Of a stretch of 7,248 nucleotides of DNA, positions 1 through 6,256 are shown piece by piece (position 1 is the stretch's first letter; each line of letters begins with the position of its first letter). Both the position numbers and the translations under genes were made by a program. Below the pieces are notes generated by a model. That model had not been told where the DNA came from and did not search any database. It was given only the letters and a program-made list of their open reading frames with translations. The stretch is from Deltaproteobacteria bacterium (GTDB lineage: Bacteria; Desulfobacterota; Binatia; Binatales; Binataceae): assembly GCA_021799555.1 (NCBI GenBank), contig JAJZAG010000195.1, forward strand, positions 1 through 7,248, in the 5' to 3' direction.

Positions 1-201
1 AGGCTAGTTTCGTGTTCCCGCGTCCGTGGCGGCCGCGCGTGAGAAATCCCGGACTTCTGACTGCGCGCGCTTGGGCGTGCATGGCGAAAGCAATTTGTGC
101 GGAGCTTCCCTGGCGGGGTGGATCGCGCAGAGCCGCGCTGATGGCGACGGCGGAGAAAATCCCGTACTGCTCTATTGCGCGGCGTCGGAGTACTCGTCCC
201 G

Positions 202-227
202 CTGGCGATCGATCAGTACATCGCCAG
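202..227. promoter_or_regulatory. 8-bp inverted repeat upstream of gshA
   Basis: CTGGCGAT (202-209) and ATCGCCAG (220-227) are perfect reverse complements separated by 10 bases. As RNA this would be an 8-bp stem with a 10-base loop; as DNA the arms lie about 18 bp apart centre to centre, which also suits a dimeric regulator. No T-run follows, so it is not an intrinsic terminator. The repeat is seen directly; a regulatory role is inferred from its place about 180 bases before gshA. Confidence 0.4.
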
Positions 228-240
228 TCCTGAAAGAATC

Positions 241-298
241 CGCGTTCCCGCGAGGGCGGAGCCTCCGCGTACTGCCCGGCAGCGCAGCCTGTCGCAGG
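241..298. other. Run of four adjacent short hairpins
   Basis: Four small dyads follow one another almost without gaps: CGCG-TTCC-CGCG (241-252), GCGGA-GCC-TCCGC (256-268), CTGC-CCG-GCAG (272-282, an odd palindrome of CTGCC around one C), and CCTG-TCG-CAGG (288-298). Each stem is only 4-5 bp and GC-rich DNA makes such stems by chance, but the end-to-end packing is unusual. It could be a structured 5' leader of the gshA transcript or a small repetitive palindromic element. I recognise no known riboswitch or RNA family in it. Confidence 0.3.
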
Positions 299-334
299 TC
301 AAAATTCTCACGGCAGTGGCATATTGCAACCGGC

Positions 335-363
335 TTGCGTCGCGGCCTTTGTGGCGACATGAT
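335..363 (+). promoter_or_regulatory. Weak candidate promoter for gshA
   Basis: TTGCGT (335-340) and CATGAT (358-363) are 17 bases apart, the ideal spacing for a sigma-70-type promoter, and match the -35 and -10 consensus at three and four of six positions. A dyad, GTCGC (339-343) with GCGAC (354-358), lies across the spacer. The match is poor, and this is only the best candidate I could find close to the gene. If it is real, the hairpin cluster at 202-298 would lie upstream of the transcript rather than in it. Confidence 0.2.
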
Positions 364-391
364 AGGCGCGCTTGGCGGGCGGGCCTCTTTC

Positions 392-396
392 AGGAG
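392..396 (+). promoter_or_regulatory. Ribosome binding site of gshA
   Basis: AGGAG ends 9 bases before the ATG at 406 and decides that start over the upstream in-frame starts. It is also the point where recognisable family sequence begins. Confidence 0.75.
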
Positions 397-405
397 CCGA
401 TCGGT

Positions 406-1770
406 ATGAATGACCTGGTGGAAAAAAAAGAGGACCTGATACGCTATTTCACGGCGGGGTCGAAACCTCCGGCCGACTGGCGGGTCGGCTCGGAATACGA
501 AAAAATTGCGGTCGCGGAGCGCGATGGACGCGCGCTGCCCTTTTCAGGTCCCAATGGCGTCGAGGCGATCCTGAAGCTCCTCGTTGAACGCCATGGCTAC
601 CAACCCGAGGAAGAACGCGGCCGAATTCTCGCTCTAAGGACCGATCGCGCTTCGATCACAATAGAGCCGGGCGGCCAAATCGAGCTCTCGGGCGAGCAGT
701 GCGAAACCATCCACTGTGCGTATCGCGAGTTTTCCGAGCACATCAAGCAGTTGACCGAAGCCGGTCGCGAAGTCGGCGCCGCAATCCTGGGCCTCGGCAT
801 GCAGCCCATCAGCCGGATCGACGAAATCGAGCTATTACCGAAAGCCCGCTACCACATCATGTATCCCTACATGGCGCGGATGGGGTCTCTCGGGCAGCGG
901 ATGATGAAGCAGACCGCGGGCGTGCAGGCGAATCTTGATTACCGCGACGAGGCCGACGCGATGCGCAAGTTGCGGGTCAGTATGGGGATCGTGCCGCTGC
1001 TCTACGCCATTTTCGCCAACTCGCCCTTGTCGGACGGCGGTCTCAACGGCTACCAAAGCTATCGCGGCCATATCTGGACTGATACCGATCGCGACCGATG
1101 CGGGATACCCGAATTCACGTTGCGCGAGGACGCCAGCTTCGCCGACTATGCTGAATACGCGCTCGACGTGCCGATGTACTTTCTGATCCGGCATCACGAA
1201 TATATCGACTTGACCCGCCCGCCCGGGATCACGTTCCGCAAGTATATGAACGAAGGATGGAACGGGCAGCGAGCGACGCTCGAGGACTGGGCCAATCATC
1301 TGACGACGATCTTCACCGAGGTGCGGCTCAAGCGGTATATTGAAGTCCGGACCGCCGACAGCCAACCGCCGGCGATGATGCTGGCACTGCCTGCGCTGCT
1401 CAAGGGAATCTTGTATAATGACGACTGCATGGATGCAGCGTGGGATCTCGTGAAGCGATGGAGTTATCCGGAACGACTTGAGATTATCGCCGGCGCTCAT
1501 CGCGGCGGCCTTGAAGCGCGGGCGGGGCGAATCCGAGTGGGCGAGCTTGCCGGCGAGCTTCTGACGATCGCCGCGCAGGGACTTAAGCGCGCGCGCGCAT
1601 TGAACGAGCGCGGCGAGGATGAAAGCATCTATTTGGCGCGGACTCAAGAGATGGTGCGCGCGGGATTGACGCCGGCCAGCGTTACGATTGCGCGCTGGAA
1701 GGGCCAATGGAATTACGACGTCGCGCGGATGGTACGAGCGACCTCTTACGAAACGGAGGCGGCGGTGTAG
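406..1770 (+). CDS. gshA: Glutamate-cysteine ligase (GCS2 family)
   Basis: This 454-residue cytoplasmic enzyme makes gamma-glutamylcysteine from glutamate, cysteine and ATP, the first step of glutathione synthesis. It belongs to the plant/alphaproteobacterial-type GCS2 family, and its length is normal for that group. Visible family blocks are W-R-V-G-S-E-Y-E-K at 25-33 (E30 and E32 fit the conserved metal-binding acids), S-I-T-I-E-P-G-G-Q at 83-91 followed by E93-L-S-G, H-I-W-T-D-T-D at 222-228, and R-L-K-R-Y-I-E-V-R at 307-315. The AGGAG at 392-396 and the onset of homology fix the start; the frame is open further upstream, but that stretch looks non-coding. As I recall the family, the first block is usually T-E-H-E-K, so the Tyr is a variant. 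No glutathione synthetase gene (gshB) is nearby. The gspC-like gene starts 7 bases after the stop, so the two are probably co-transcribed. An EgtA-like or other gamma-glutamyl ligase is possible but less likely. Confidence 0.92.
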   Translation: MNDLVEKKEDLIRYFTAGSKPPADWRVGSEYEKIAVAERDGRALPFSGPNGVEAILKLLVERHGYQPEEERGRILALRTDRASITIEPGGQIELSGEQCETIHCAYREFSEHIKQLTEAGREVGAAILGLGMQPISRIDEIELLPKARYHIMYPYMARMGSLGQRMMKQTAGVQANLDYRDEADAMRKLRVSMGIVPLLYAIFANSPLSDGGLNGYQSYRGHIWTDTDRDRCGIPEFTLREDASFADYAEYALDVPMYFLIRHHEYIDLTRPPGITFRKYMNEGWNGQRATLEDWANHLTTIFTEVRLKRYIEVRTADSQPPAMMLALPALLKGILYNDDCMDAAWDLVKRWSYPERLEIIAGAHRGGLEARAGRIRVGELAGELLTIAAQGLKRARALNERGEDESIYLARTQEMVRAGLTPASVTIARWKGQWNYDVARMVRATSYETEAAV

Positions 1771-1777
1771 CGGTCCG

Positions 1778-2692
1778 ATGGAATTCAGGCTGGATGAGCG
1801 CCACATAGTCGGGATCAATTTTGCCCTCATCGCGGCGATTGCGTTTCTAGCTGCGCGCGCAGTCAACCAGTTTATCGCGCAGGAGATGGTTACCGTCAGC
1901 GCGCCCGCCGTGCGCGGCGGCTTGCGACACAGCGACGCGGCGCGAGGACGCGCCTATTACGACGTTATCGTCAAGCGCGACGTGTTCAATCTGGTGCCAC
2001 AAGCCAAAGCGCCCGAGCCGGCACTGACCGCAATGGACCTTCATCTGAAGCTGCTCGGAACTTCGACGGCGCTCAAGCACGGTCCGTGGGCGATAATTGA
2101 AAATCAATCGGGCGACGAGTCGCTCTACCATCTCGAAGAGGACATTCCCGACGCCGGGGAACTGATCGCGGTCGAAAAGAACCGCGTCATTATCCGGCAC
2201 GGTGCGCAGCGTGTCGCGCTTGAGATTCCACAGGACTCGATGCCCGGAGGCGTCCAGGGTCCGGCGCATCCCGCCGTGCGCCCTGCCTTCCGCGGCTTCG
2301 GCGCGGTTCCTGGCCTGGCTGGGAAGCAGGTTAAAGGGCCGATGCCGGATATCGATGTCGAGGACGAGGGGCCAAACAAGTACGGCGTCAAACGCAGCGA
2401 CGTGCGCGCCGCGCTGGCCCACGCGAGCGAGCTGATTACCCAGATCAAGGCGTCGCCTAATATGAATGGCAGCACGCAAACCGGCTACCAGCTTTCCGAT
2501 ATTCAGGACGGCTCTGTGTTTGACGACTTGGGCCTCGAGGACGGCGACGTGCTCACCCAAATCAACGGACGGCCGGTGAACAATCCCGCGGTTGCGGCCG
2601 GGATGATCGCGACAATGCAAATGCGGCCGACGATCGACGTTACCGTGTTGCGCGACGGCCATCCGGTCGATCTCCATTACGATATCCGCTGA
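1778..2692 (+). CDS. gspC: Type II secretion system protein C (GspC-like, PDZ domain)
   Basis: A 304-residue bitopic inner-membrane protein. In type II secretion, GspC links the inner-membrane platform to the outer-membrane secretin GspD through its periplasmic homology region (HR). Here a short cytoplasmic N-terminus leads to one membrane helix (about 10-29). A segment with I64-V-K-R-D-V-F70 precedes the HR domain at about 86-150, which shows the family pattern L-x-L-K-L-L-G-T, then A-I-I-E, D-I-P and N-R-V-I-I. A Gly/Pro/Ala-rich linker (about 155-205) follows, then a C-terminal PDZ domain (about 236-304) with G-Y-Q-L-S-D-I, L-G-L-E-D-G-D-V-L and I-N-G-R-P-V. The start is the first ATG before the membrane helix. 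The nearest purine-rich site, GGAGG at 1755-1759, is too far (18 bases), so translation is probably coupled to gshA. What is odd is the setting: gspC usually comes just before gspD, but no other secretion gene is in this window. Confidence 0.85.
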   Translation: MEFRLDERHIVGINFALIAAIAFLAARAVNQFIAQEMVTVSAPAVRGGLRHSDAARGRAYYDVIVKRDVFNLVPQAKAPEPALTAMDLHLKLLGTSTALKHGPWAIIENQSGDESLYHLEEDIPDAGELIAVEKNRVIIRHGAQRVALEIPQDSMPGGVQGPAHPAVRPAFRGFGAVPGLAGKQVKGPMPDIDVEDEGPNKYGVKRSDVRAALAHASELITQIKASPNMNGSTQTGYQLSDIQDGSVFDDLGLEDGDVLTQINGRPVNNPAVAAGMIATMQMRPTIDVTVLRDGHPVDLHYDIR

Positions 2693-2695
2693 ACA

Positions 2696-3763
2696 ATGGA
2701 AATCCGTGCGGCATTGCCGAGCGAGCGCGACGAGGTGCTGGACCTGCTCGCGCGATGGTACGACGACCGCGAGTTCTTTGCCCGATACAACCATAACGAT
2801 CCGAAGTTTCGCGACGCGCTATGCCTGGTCGCGCGCGACGCGGGCGCGTTGGTCTCTACCGTGCAGATTTTCGATCGCAAGATCAGGCTTGACGGTACCG
2901 CGGTGCCGATGGGGGGAATCGGCAGCGTCTTCACGCACGAGAATTATCGCCACAAGGGCGTCGCGTCGGCGCTGATGCGGCTTGCGCTCCAGACGCTCGA
3001 GCGCGAAGGCTTCGAGGTGTCGCTGCTGTTTGCCGAGCGCCTGACCTTTTACAATCAGTTCGGATGGAAGGAAATCGACCGCAAATTTGGCGTGCTCACC
3101 GAAGCGGCGGCGATGCGCGCGGACTTCGGTGTCGAAATTGACGTATTTGATATCAATCGCGATCTCGCCGAGGTTGCCGCGATTCATCGTGATTACAGCG
3201 GTTCCTTCAACGTGTGCGTAATCCGCGATCCGGAAGATTGGCGCGCCAACTGCTCATTCGCCGGCAACCAGCCGATGCATCCGGGCGAAGGCTCAGAGGA
3301 ATATTTCGTGCTGGCGCGCGCGGGCGGAACGATTCGCGCTTACGCACGCGCGATCCGGCTGTACGGGGTCACGATGGTGATGGAATACGGCTACCGGTCC
3401 GGCGCCGAAGCGGCACTATTCGCGTTGTTGCGCCATCTGTCGGAATCCGCGCAGGAATTGCCGTCGTCGTTCCGCCTGATTGGAGACCATCGCCGCGCTG
3501 CGCGCCTGCGTTCAGGCTCCGGGGCAACAGCGCCGACTGGAGGGATCGTCACGCACACCGCGCACGACAAGCATCTTGAGGAGCGGATGGCGGCGGCGGG
3601 CGCGCCGGTGATACATCACACCGACAACAACTATATGTGGCGCATAGTTACCCCCGAGAAACTCGCCGCGCGTCTGAACGCAACCCCCGAAGGCGCGACC
3701 GCCCGCGCCATGACCCTGTTCGCCTCAGACGCCTCTCTATTTTGGACTTCGGATCGGTTTTAA
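2696..3763 (+). CDS. GNAT acetyltransferase, Eis-like two-domain form
   Basis: A 355-residue acetyl-CoA-dependent N-acetyltransferase, predicted cytoplasmic (no signal peptide or membrane helix). The N-terminal GNAT domain (about 1-150) has the acetyl-CoA pyrophosphate-binding signature R85-H-K-G-V-A90 after a V-F-T-H-E-N-Y strand, and the later F-Y-N-Q-F-G-W motif at 118-124 typical of GNAT motif B. A second, divergent domain (about 155-300) has no clear acetyl-CoA signature. Then come N-N-Y-M-W-R-I-V near residue 312, which resembles the start of the SCP2-like C-terminal domain of Eis-family enzymes, and a short tail ending F-W-T-S-D-R-F. It is shorter than a full Eis protein (about 400 residues), so the C-terminal domain looks reduced. 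The ATG lies 3 bases after the gspC stop with no Shine-Dalgarno site, which suggests translational coupling. The substrate cannot be read from the sequence: Eis relatives acetylate aminoglycosides or protein lysines, but many relatives are uncharacterised. Confidence 0.82.
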   Translation: MEIRAALPSERDEVLDLLARWYDDREFFARYNHNDPKFRDALCLVARDAGALVSTVQIFDRKIRLDGTAVPMGGIGSVFTHENYRHKGVASALMRLALQTLEREGFEVSLLFAERLTFYNQFGWKEIDRKFGVLTEAAAMRADFGVEIDVFDINRDLAEVAAIHRDYSGSFNVCVIRDPEDWRANCSFAGNQPMHPGEGSEEYFVLARAGGTIRAYARAIRLYGVTMVMEYGYRSGAEAALFALLRHLSESAQELPSSFRLIGDHRRAARLRSGSGATAPTGGIVTHTAHDKHLEERMAAAGAPVIHHTDNNYMWRIVTPEKLAARLNATPEGATARAMTLFASDASLFWTSDRF

Positions 3764-3784
3764 CGCTCGTTGCGCCGCCAGTTT

Positions 3785-3801
3785 CCGATAAAGGTTATCG
3801 G
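3785..3801. other. Perfect 7-bp stem-loop after the acetyltransferase gene
   Basis: CCGATAA (3785-3791), loop AGG, TTATCGG (3795-3801), starting 22 bases after the stop codon. A perfect 7-bp stem with a 3-base loop placed just past a gene suggests a 3' end or stability hairpin. No T-run follows, so it is not a classic intrinsic terminator. It could equally be a DNA operator for the downstream gene. Confidence 0.45.
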
Positions 3802-3831
3802 CCAGCGAATTGCGTAGCGCGAGAACGGGAA

Positions 3832-3850
3832 CCACGAGCGGCGATCGTGG
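3832..3850. other. 6-bp stem-loop in the same gap
   Basis: CCACGA (3832-3837), a 7-base loop, then TCGTGG (3845-3850). It lies 30 bases beyond the 7-bp hairpin. The arms are exact; their function is unknown and chance is a real possibility in GC-rich DNA. Confidence 0.3.
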
Positions 3851-4014
3851 GCTGGGCCGCGCGGAAAACGTCTCAGCCCGTGATTGCGCCGTCCGGGGCC
3901 ATACAGCGCTGGGAGTTGCTGACCTGCTGGAGCGGGGTGCATCTTCCGCCGTCTTGCCCGTCGGCGCCTGAAGGCGGATCGTATTTTATCAGGATGAAGT
4001 CGATTGATGGGGTG

Positions 4015-4020
4015 GGAGGT
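4015..4020 (+). promoter_or_regulatory. Strong ribosome binding site of the carboxypeptidase gene
   Basis: GGAGGT ends 6 bases before the ATG at 4027, close to an ideal Shine-Dalgarno site. It fixes this start over the in-frame ATG at 3994, which has only an AGG directly against it, and over earlier starts in the intergenic region. Confidence 0.85.
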
Positions 4021-4026
4021 GGTCAA

Positions 4027-5271
4027 ATGACGGATGACCCTACGGTCTTTCGGTCGGCGCTTCCAGCCGATCGGCGCGCACGAAGCGCTCTCGCCTTTAC
4101 GATCGCGTTTGGCGCGATTCTCGTCGCGATAACGATCGCGCCCGGCCTCGCTCACGGCGCACATCGTCGGCGCCCGAACCATCGCGCGGCGCCTGGGGCG
4201 GCGGCAACGCCGGAGCCTTACGCGGAAGCGTGCGTAATGGAACCGACGACCGGTACCGTCATCTTTGAGAAGAATGATCATCAGCCGTGGCCGACGGCCT
4301 CGCTGGCCAAGATGATGCTGATGCTGATCGTCGCGGAGAAACTCGACGATGGAAGCCTCAAGCTAGGCGATCAGATTACGACCTCGGTAAAGGCCGCAAA
4401 GATGGGCGGCTCGCAGGTATATCTCAAACAGGGCGAGACATTCTCGCTCGATGACATGATGAAGGCGGTTGTGGTTCACTCGGCCAACGACGCCTCGGTC
4501 GCGGTCGCCGAGTATATCGCGGGCTCGACCGAGGCGTTCGTGGCGATGATGAATCAGCAGGCGGCGAAACTTGGAATGCGCGACACGCACTATTACTCGG
4601 TGCATGGACTTCCGCCGGGCCGCGGCCAGAAAGCCGACGTGGCGAGCGCCTACGATCAAGCGCTGCTGGCGCGCGCGCTGCTGAAGTATCCGCAGATTCT
4701 GAAATGGTCGTCGATCGATACGGCGCCGTTTCGCAATGGCACCTTCGTGTTGCGCAACACGAATCATCTCGTACGCACGTTCCAGGGATGCGACGGGATC
4801 AAGACCGGCTTCTATGATAAGGCGGGCTTCAATGTCGTCGCAACGGCCAAACGCGGCAACCTCCGCCTGCTCGCAGTCGTGCTCGGAACTCCACACAAGC
4901 TGACCAACTTCAAGGAAGCGGCCGAGATGATGGCGGCAGGATTTGCGCAGTACGAGATGCGCCCCGTCGCCGACAAAGGCTCGTCCGCACCGGGAGCAGT
5001 CACGGTGAGCGGCGGCGCGGCGGCGAGTATCCGACCGGTTTTCGCCGCCGATGCGGCGGTGTTCGTCAGGCGGGACGAGGCAGCCAAGGCGGTCGAGCTC
5101 GACTACAATCTGCCGCCCACCGTCGCGGCTCCCGTCACGGCCGGACAGCAGATTGGGACCGCGCTGGTGATGCGTAACGGCAAAGCGGTCCAGACAGTAG
5201 CGCTTATCGCTCCGCAAAATGTGCCGAAGGTGCGCGGGGGAATCGTTGGAAGGCTGCTCGGCAAGTTGTAA
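4027..5271 (+). CDS. dacA: D-alanyl-D-alanine carboxypeptidase (peptidase S11, PBP5/DacA type)
   Basis: A 414-residue exported low-molecular-weight penicillin-binding protein that removes the terminal D-alanine from peptidoglycan pentapeptides and so limits cross-linking. It has an Arg-rich N-terminus and a hydrophobic segment at about 20-42 (signal peptide, or an uncleaved anchor), a basic His/Arg/Pro linker (about 43-60), then the peptidase domain from about 65. All three active-site motifs are present: S92-L-A-K95 (nucleophile and general base), S152-A-N154, and K259-T-G261. A C-terminal beta-rich PBP5_C-type domain follows (about 315-400), and the protein ends in a short G-G-I-V-G-R-L-L-G-K-L tail that might help it lie on the membrane. 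Length is normal for the family. The GGAGGT site decides the start. The DUF2333 gene follows after 58 bases on the same strand and may be co-transcribed. Specificity within the DacA/DacC/DacD group cannot be told from the sequence, so the symbol is a family-level name. Confidence 0.93.
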   Translation: MTDDPTVFRSALPADRRARSALAFTIAFGAILVAITIAPGLAHGAHRRRPNHRAAPGAAATPEPYAEACVMEPTTGTVIFEKNDHQPWPTASLAKMMLMLIVAEKLDDGSLKLGDQITTSVKAAKMGGSQVYLKQGETFSLDDMMKAVVVHSANDASVAVAEYIAGSTEAFVAMMNQQAAKLGMRDTHYYSVHGLPPGRGQKADVASAYDQALLARALLKYPQILKWSSIDTAPFRNGTFVLRNTNHLVRTFQGCDGIKTGFYDKAGFNVVATAKRGNLRLLAVVLGTPHKLTNFKEAAEMMAAGFAQYEMRPVADKGSSAPGAVTVSGGAAASIRPVFAADAAVFVRRDEAAKAVELDYNLPPTVAAPVTAGQQIGTALVMRNGKAVQTVALIAPQNVPKVRGGIVGRLLGKL

Positions 5272-5329
5272 GGCGAAGCACGGCCCGGTAATTCTGTAAG
5301 CCCCGGCTCGAGTTTGGACGGCTTCAACG

Positions 5330-6256
5330 ATGCTGACCCGCCGCAACCTGATAGTCGCCGCGATCGCGATATGCGTATTGTGGTTCGCCGCGATCGTTGC
5401 GCTGCACTTCGGTCAGATTCGTCACGATAAGCTGCCCTACGAGATCAACGCGGAATATCCGCCGGGCAAGCCGTTCAAGCCGGGAGCAATTTTCGCCTCG
5501 ACACTCGCCGCAATCGTCGATCACGAGCTGCACTCGGGTTTCGGATGGCGTCCGAACGACCTGTTTTTCTGGGGACCGCGTCTCATGGCCGACAACAACG
5601 CGAATCGCCAGATCGGCATCATCATGGCGGTGCGCGAGACCACGCGCGTTTTCAAGGATAACCTGACCAAGGTTTCCTCGAATCAGTACGACCCGAACCT
5701 CGTGATCGCGGACACCGATTTCCGCAATGACGCGACCCGGTGGGCTCTCCCCTCACCCGAGCGCAAGTATGAAGATGGCGTCAAGCATCTGAGGATGTAC
5801 GTCGCGGGACTGTATGCGACGCCCGAGACCTCGCGCGAGCTTAATCAGCGCGCGGTCGAACTCGTACGCCTGTTCCAGGTCTGGACCGACTTGCTCGGCG
5901 ACGGACATGCGATGCTCTACAAGATGACCCAAGACGACGGCAGTCCGGTTCACACGTGGGACTGCGACGACTATTTTTACCACGCGCAGGGTTACGCGCA
6001 CGTGATGTACTACATGATGTTCGCGCTGCAGCGCGAGTACGCAGTCACGCTGGCCGGCGACCCGGTGTTAAAGAAACTATTCGACGACACGATCGACGCG
6101 CTCGGACCTGCCGCGAAGATGAAGCCGATCGTGATCTTGAACGGATCGCCCACCGGCATCTTCGCCAATCATCGGCGAAATCTGGATGCGTATATCAGCG
6201 AGGCGCGGCAGAAGATGTACTCGATCCGCGAGGAGCTCGAGCGCTCGCCGCTTTAA
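5330..6256 (+). CDS. DUF2333 family membrane-anchored protein
   Basis: A 308-residue protein of unknown function. One hydrophobic helix at about 7-27, preceded by R4-R5, suggests an inner-membrane anchor with the rest in the periplasm. I assign DUF2333 by remembered resemblance to the Pseudomonas proteins: an early region of the type N-D-L-F-F-W-G-P-R-L-M-A-D-N, a central W-A-L-P-S-P-E-R-K-Y-E-D-G block, D-D-Y-F-Y-H-A-Q-G-Y-A near residue 213, and the signature L270-N-G-S-P-T-G-I-F-A-N-H281 followed by Y288-I-S-E-A. It is somewhat shorter than the roughly 350-residue relatives I recall. The start is the first ATG, just before the membrane helix; only a weak GGA (5315-5317) lies upstream, and no other start codon in frame looks better. 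It follows the carboxypeptidase gene by 58 bases, which hints at an envelope role. It has no recognisable catalytic motif. Confidence 0.78.
   Translation: MLTRRNLIVAAIAICVLWFAAIVALHFGQIRHDKLPYEINAEYPPGKPFKPGAIFASTLAAIVDHELHSGFGWRPNDLFFWGPRLMADNNANRQIGIIMAVRETTRVFKDNLTKVSSNQYDPNLVIADTDFRNDATRWALPSPERKYEDGVKHLRMYVAGLYATPETSRELNQRAVELVRLFQVWTDLLGDGHAMLYKMTQDDGSPVHTWDCDDYFYHAQGYAHVMYYMMFALQREYAVTLAGDPVLKKLFDDTIDALGPAAKMKPIVILNGSPTGIFANHRRNLDAYISEARQKMYSIREELERSPL

Larger units (their letters stand above)
1..405. other. Unassigned region upstream of gshA
   Basis: No frame on either strand gives a protein I recognise. On the + strand, frame 1 has stops at 40-42 and 58-60, frame 2 has one at 5-7, and frame 3 stays open until 231-233 with an Arg-rich, unconvincing translation. 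On the - strand two frames are free of stops from about 212 and 298 down to the left edge, so a divergent gene entering from the left cannot be excluded. In the middle lies a cluster of inverted repeats, described separately. The likeliest reading is an intergenic leader and promoter region for gshA, perhaps with the end or start of a neighbouring gene at the far left. Confidence 0.5.
3764..4026. other. Intergenic region with stem-loops
   Basis: This 263-base gap separates the acetyltransferase gene from the carboxypeptidase gene. The carboxypeptidase frame is open through it (back to 3637), but the translation is Arg/Pro-rich with no family resemblance, and a strong ribosome binding site sits only at its end. 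It holds two stem-loops (listed separately), an 8-bp palindrome CAGCGCTG at 3904-3911, and an AT-rich patch TATTTTAT (3982-3989) that could serve as a -10 region, with no good -35 at proper spacing. It probably contains the end of the upstream transcript and the promoter of the next unit. Confidence 0.5.

Noticed and set aside
175..405. Possible 77-residue N-terminal extension of glutamate-cysteine ligase
   Set aside because: The frame is open, but the translation has no family resemblance and is rich in Arg and Pro, while a good ribosome binding site and the homology both begin at the ATG at 406.
1414..1419. Perfect TATAAT inside gshA as an internal promoter for gspC
   Set aside because: No -35-like hexamer lies 16-18 bases upstream, and the bases simply encode Tyr-Asn in conserved ligase sequence.
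835..1866. Long - strand open frame opposite gshA
   Set aside because: It is antisense to a well-supported gene, its translation matches nothing I know, and long antisense frames are common in GC-rich DNA.
1847..2794. Long - strand open frame opposite gspC
   Set aside because: Same grounds: it covers a coding region with clear HR and PDZ domains and has a His/Arg-rich translation with no recognisable motif.
3637..4026. Extended start for the carboxypeptidase, overlapping the acetyltransferase gene
   Set aside because: It would bury the signal peptide 130 residues inside the protein. The GGAGGT site before 4027 and the hydrophobic segment right after that start fit an exported protein.
4363..5346. 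Long - strand open frame opposite the carboxypeptidase gene
   Set aside because: It is antisense to the S-x-x-K, S-x-N and K-T-G coding sequence; its Arg-rich translation shows no family features.
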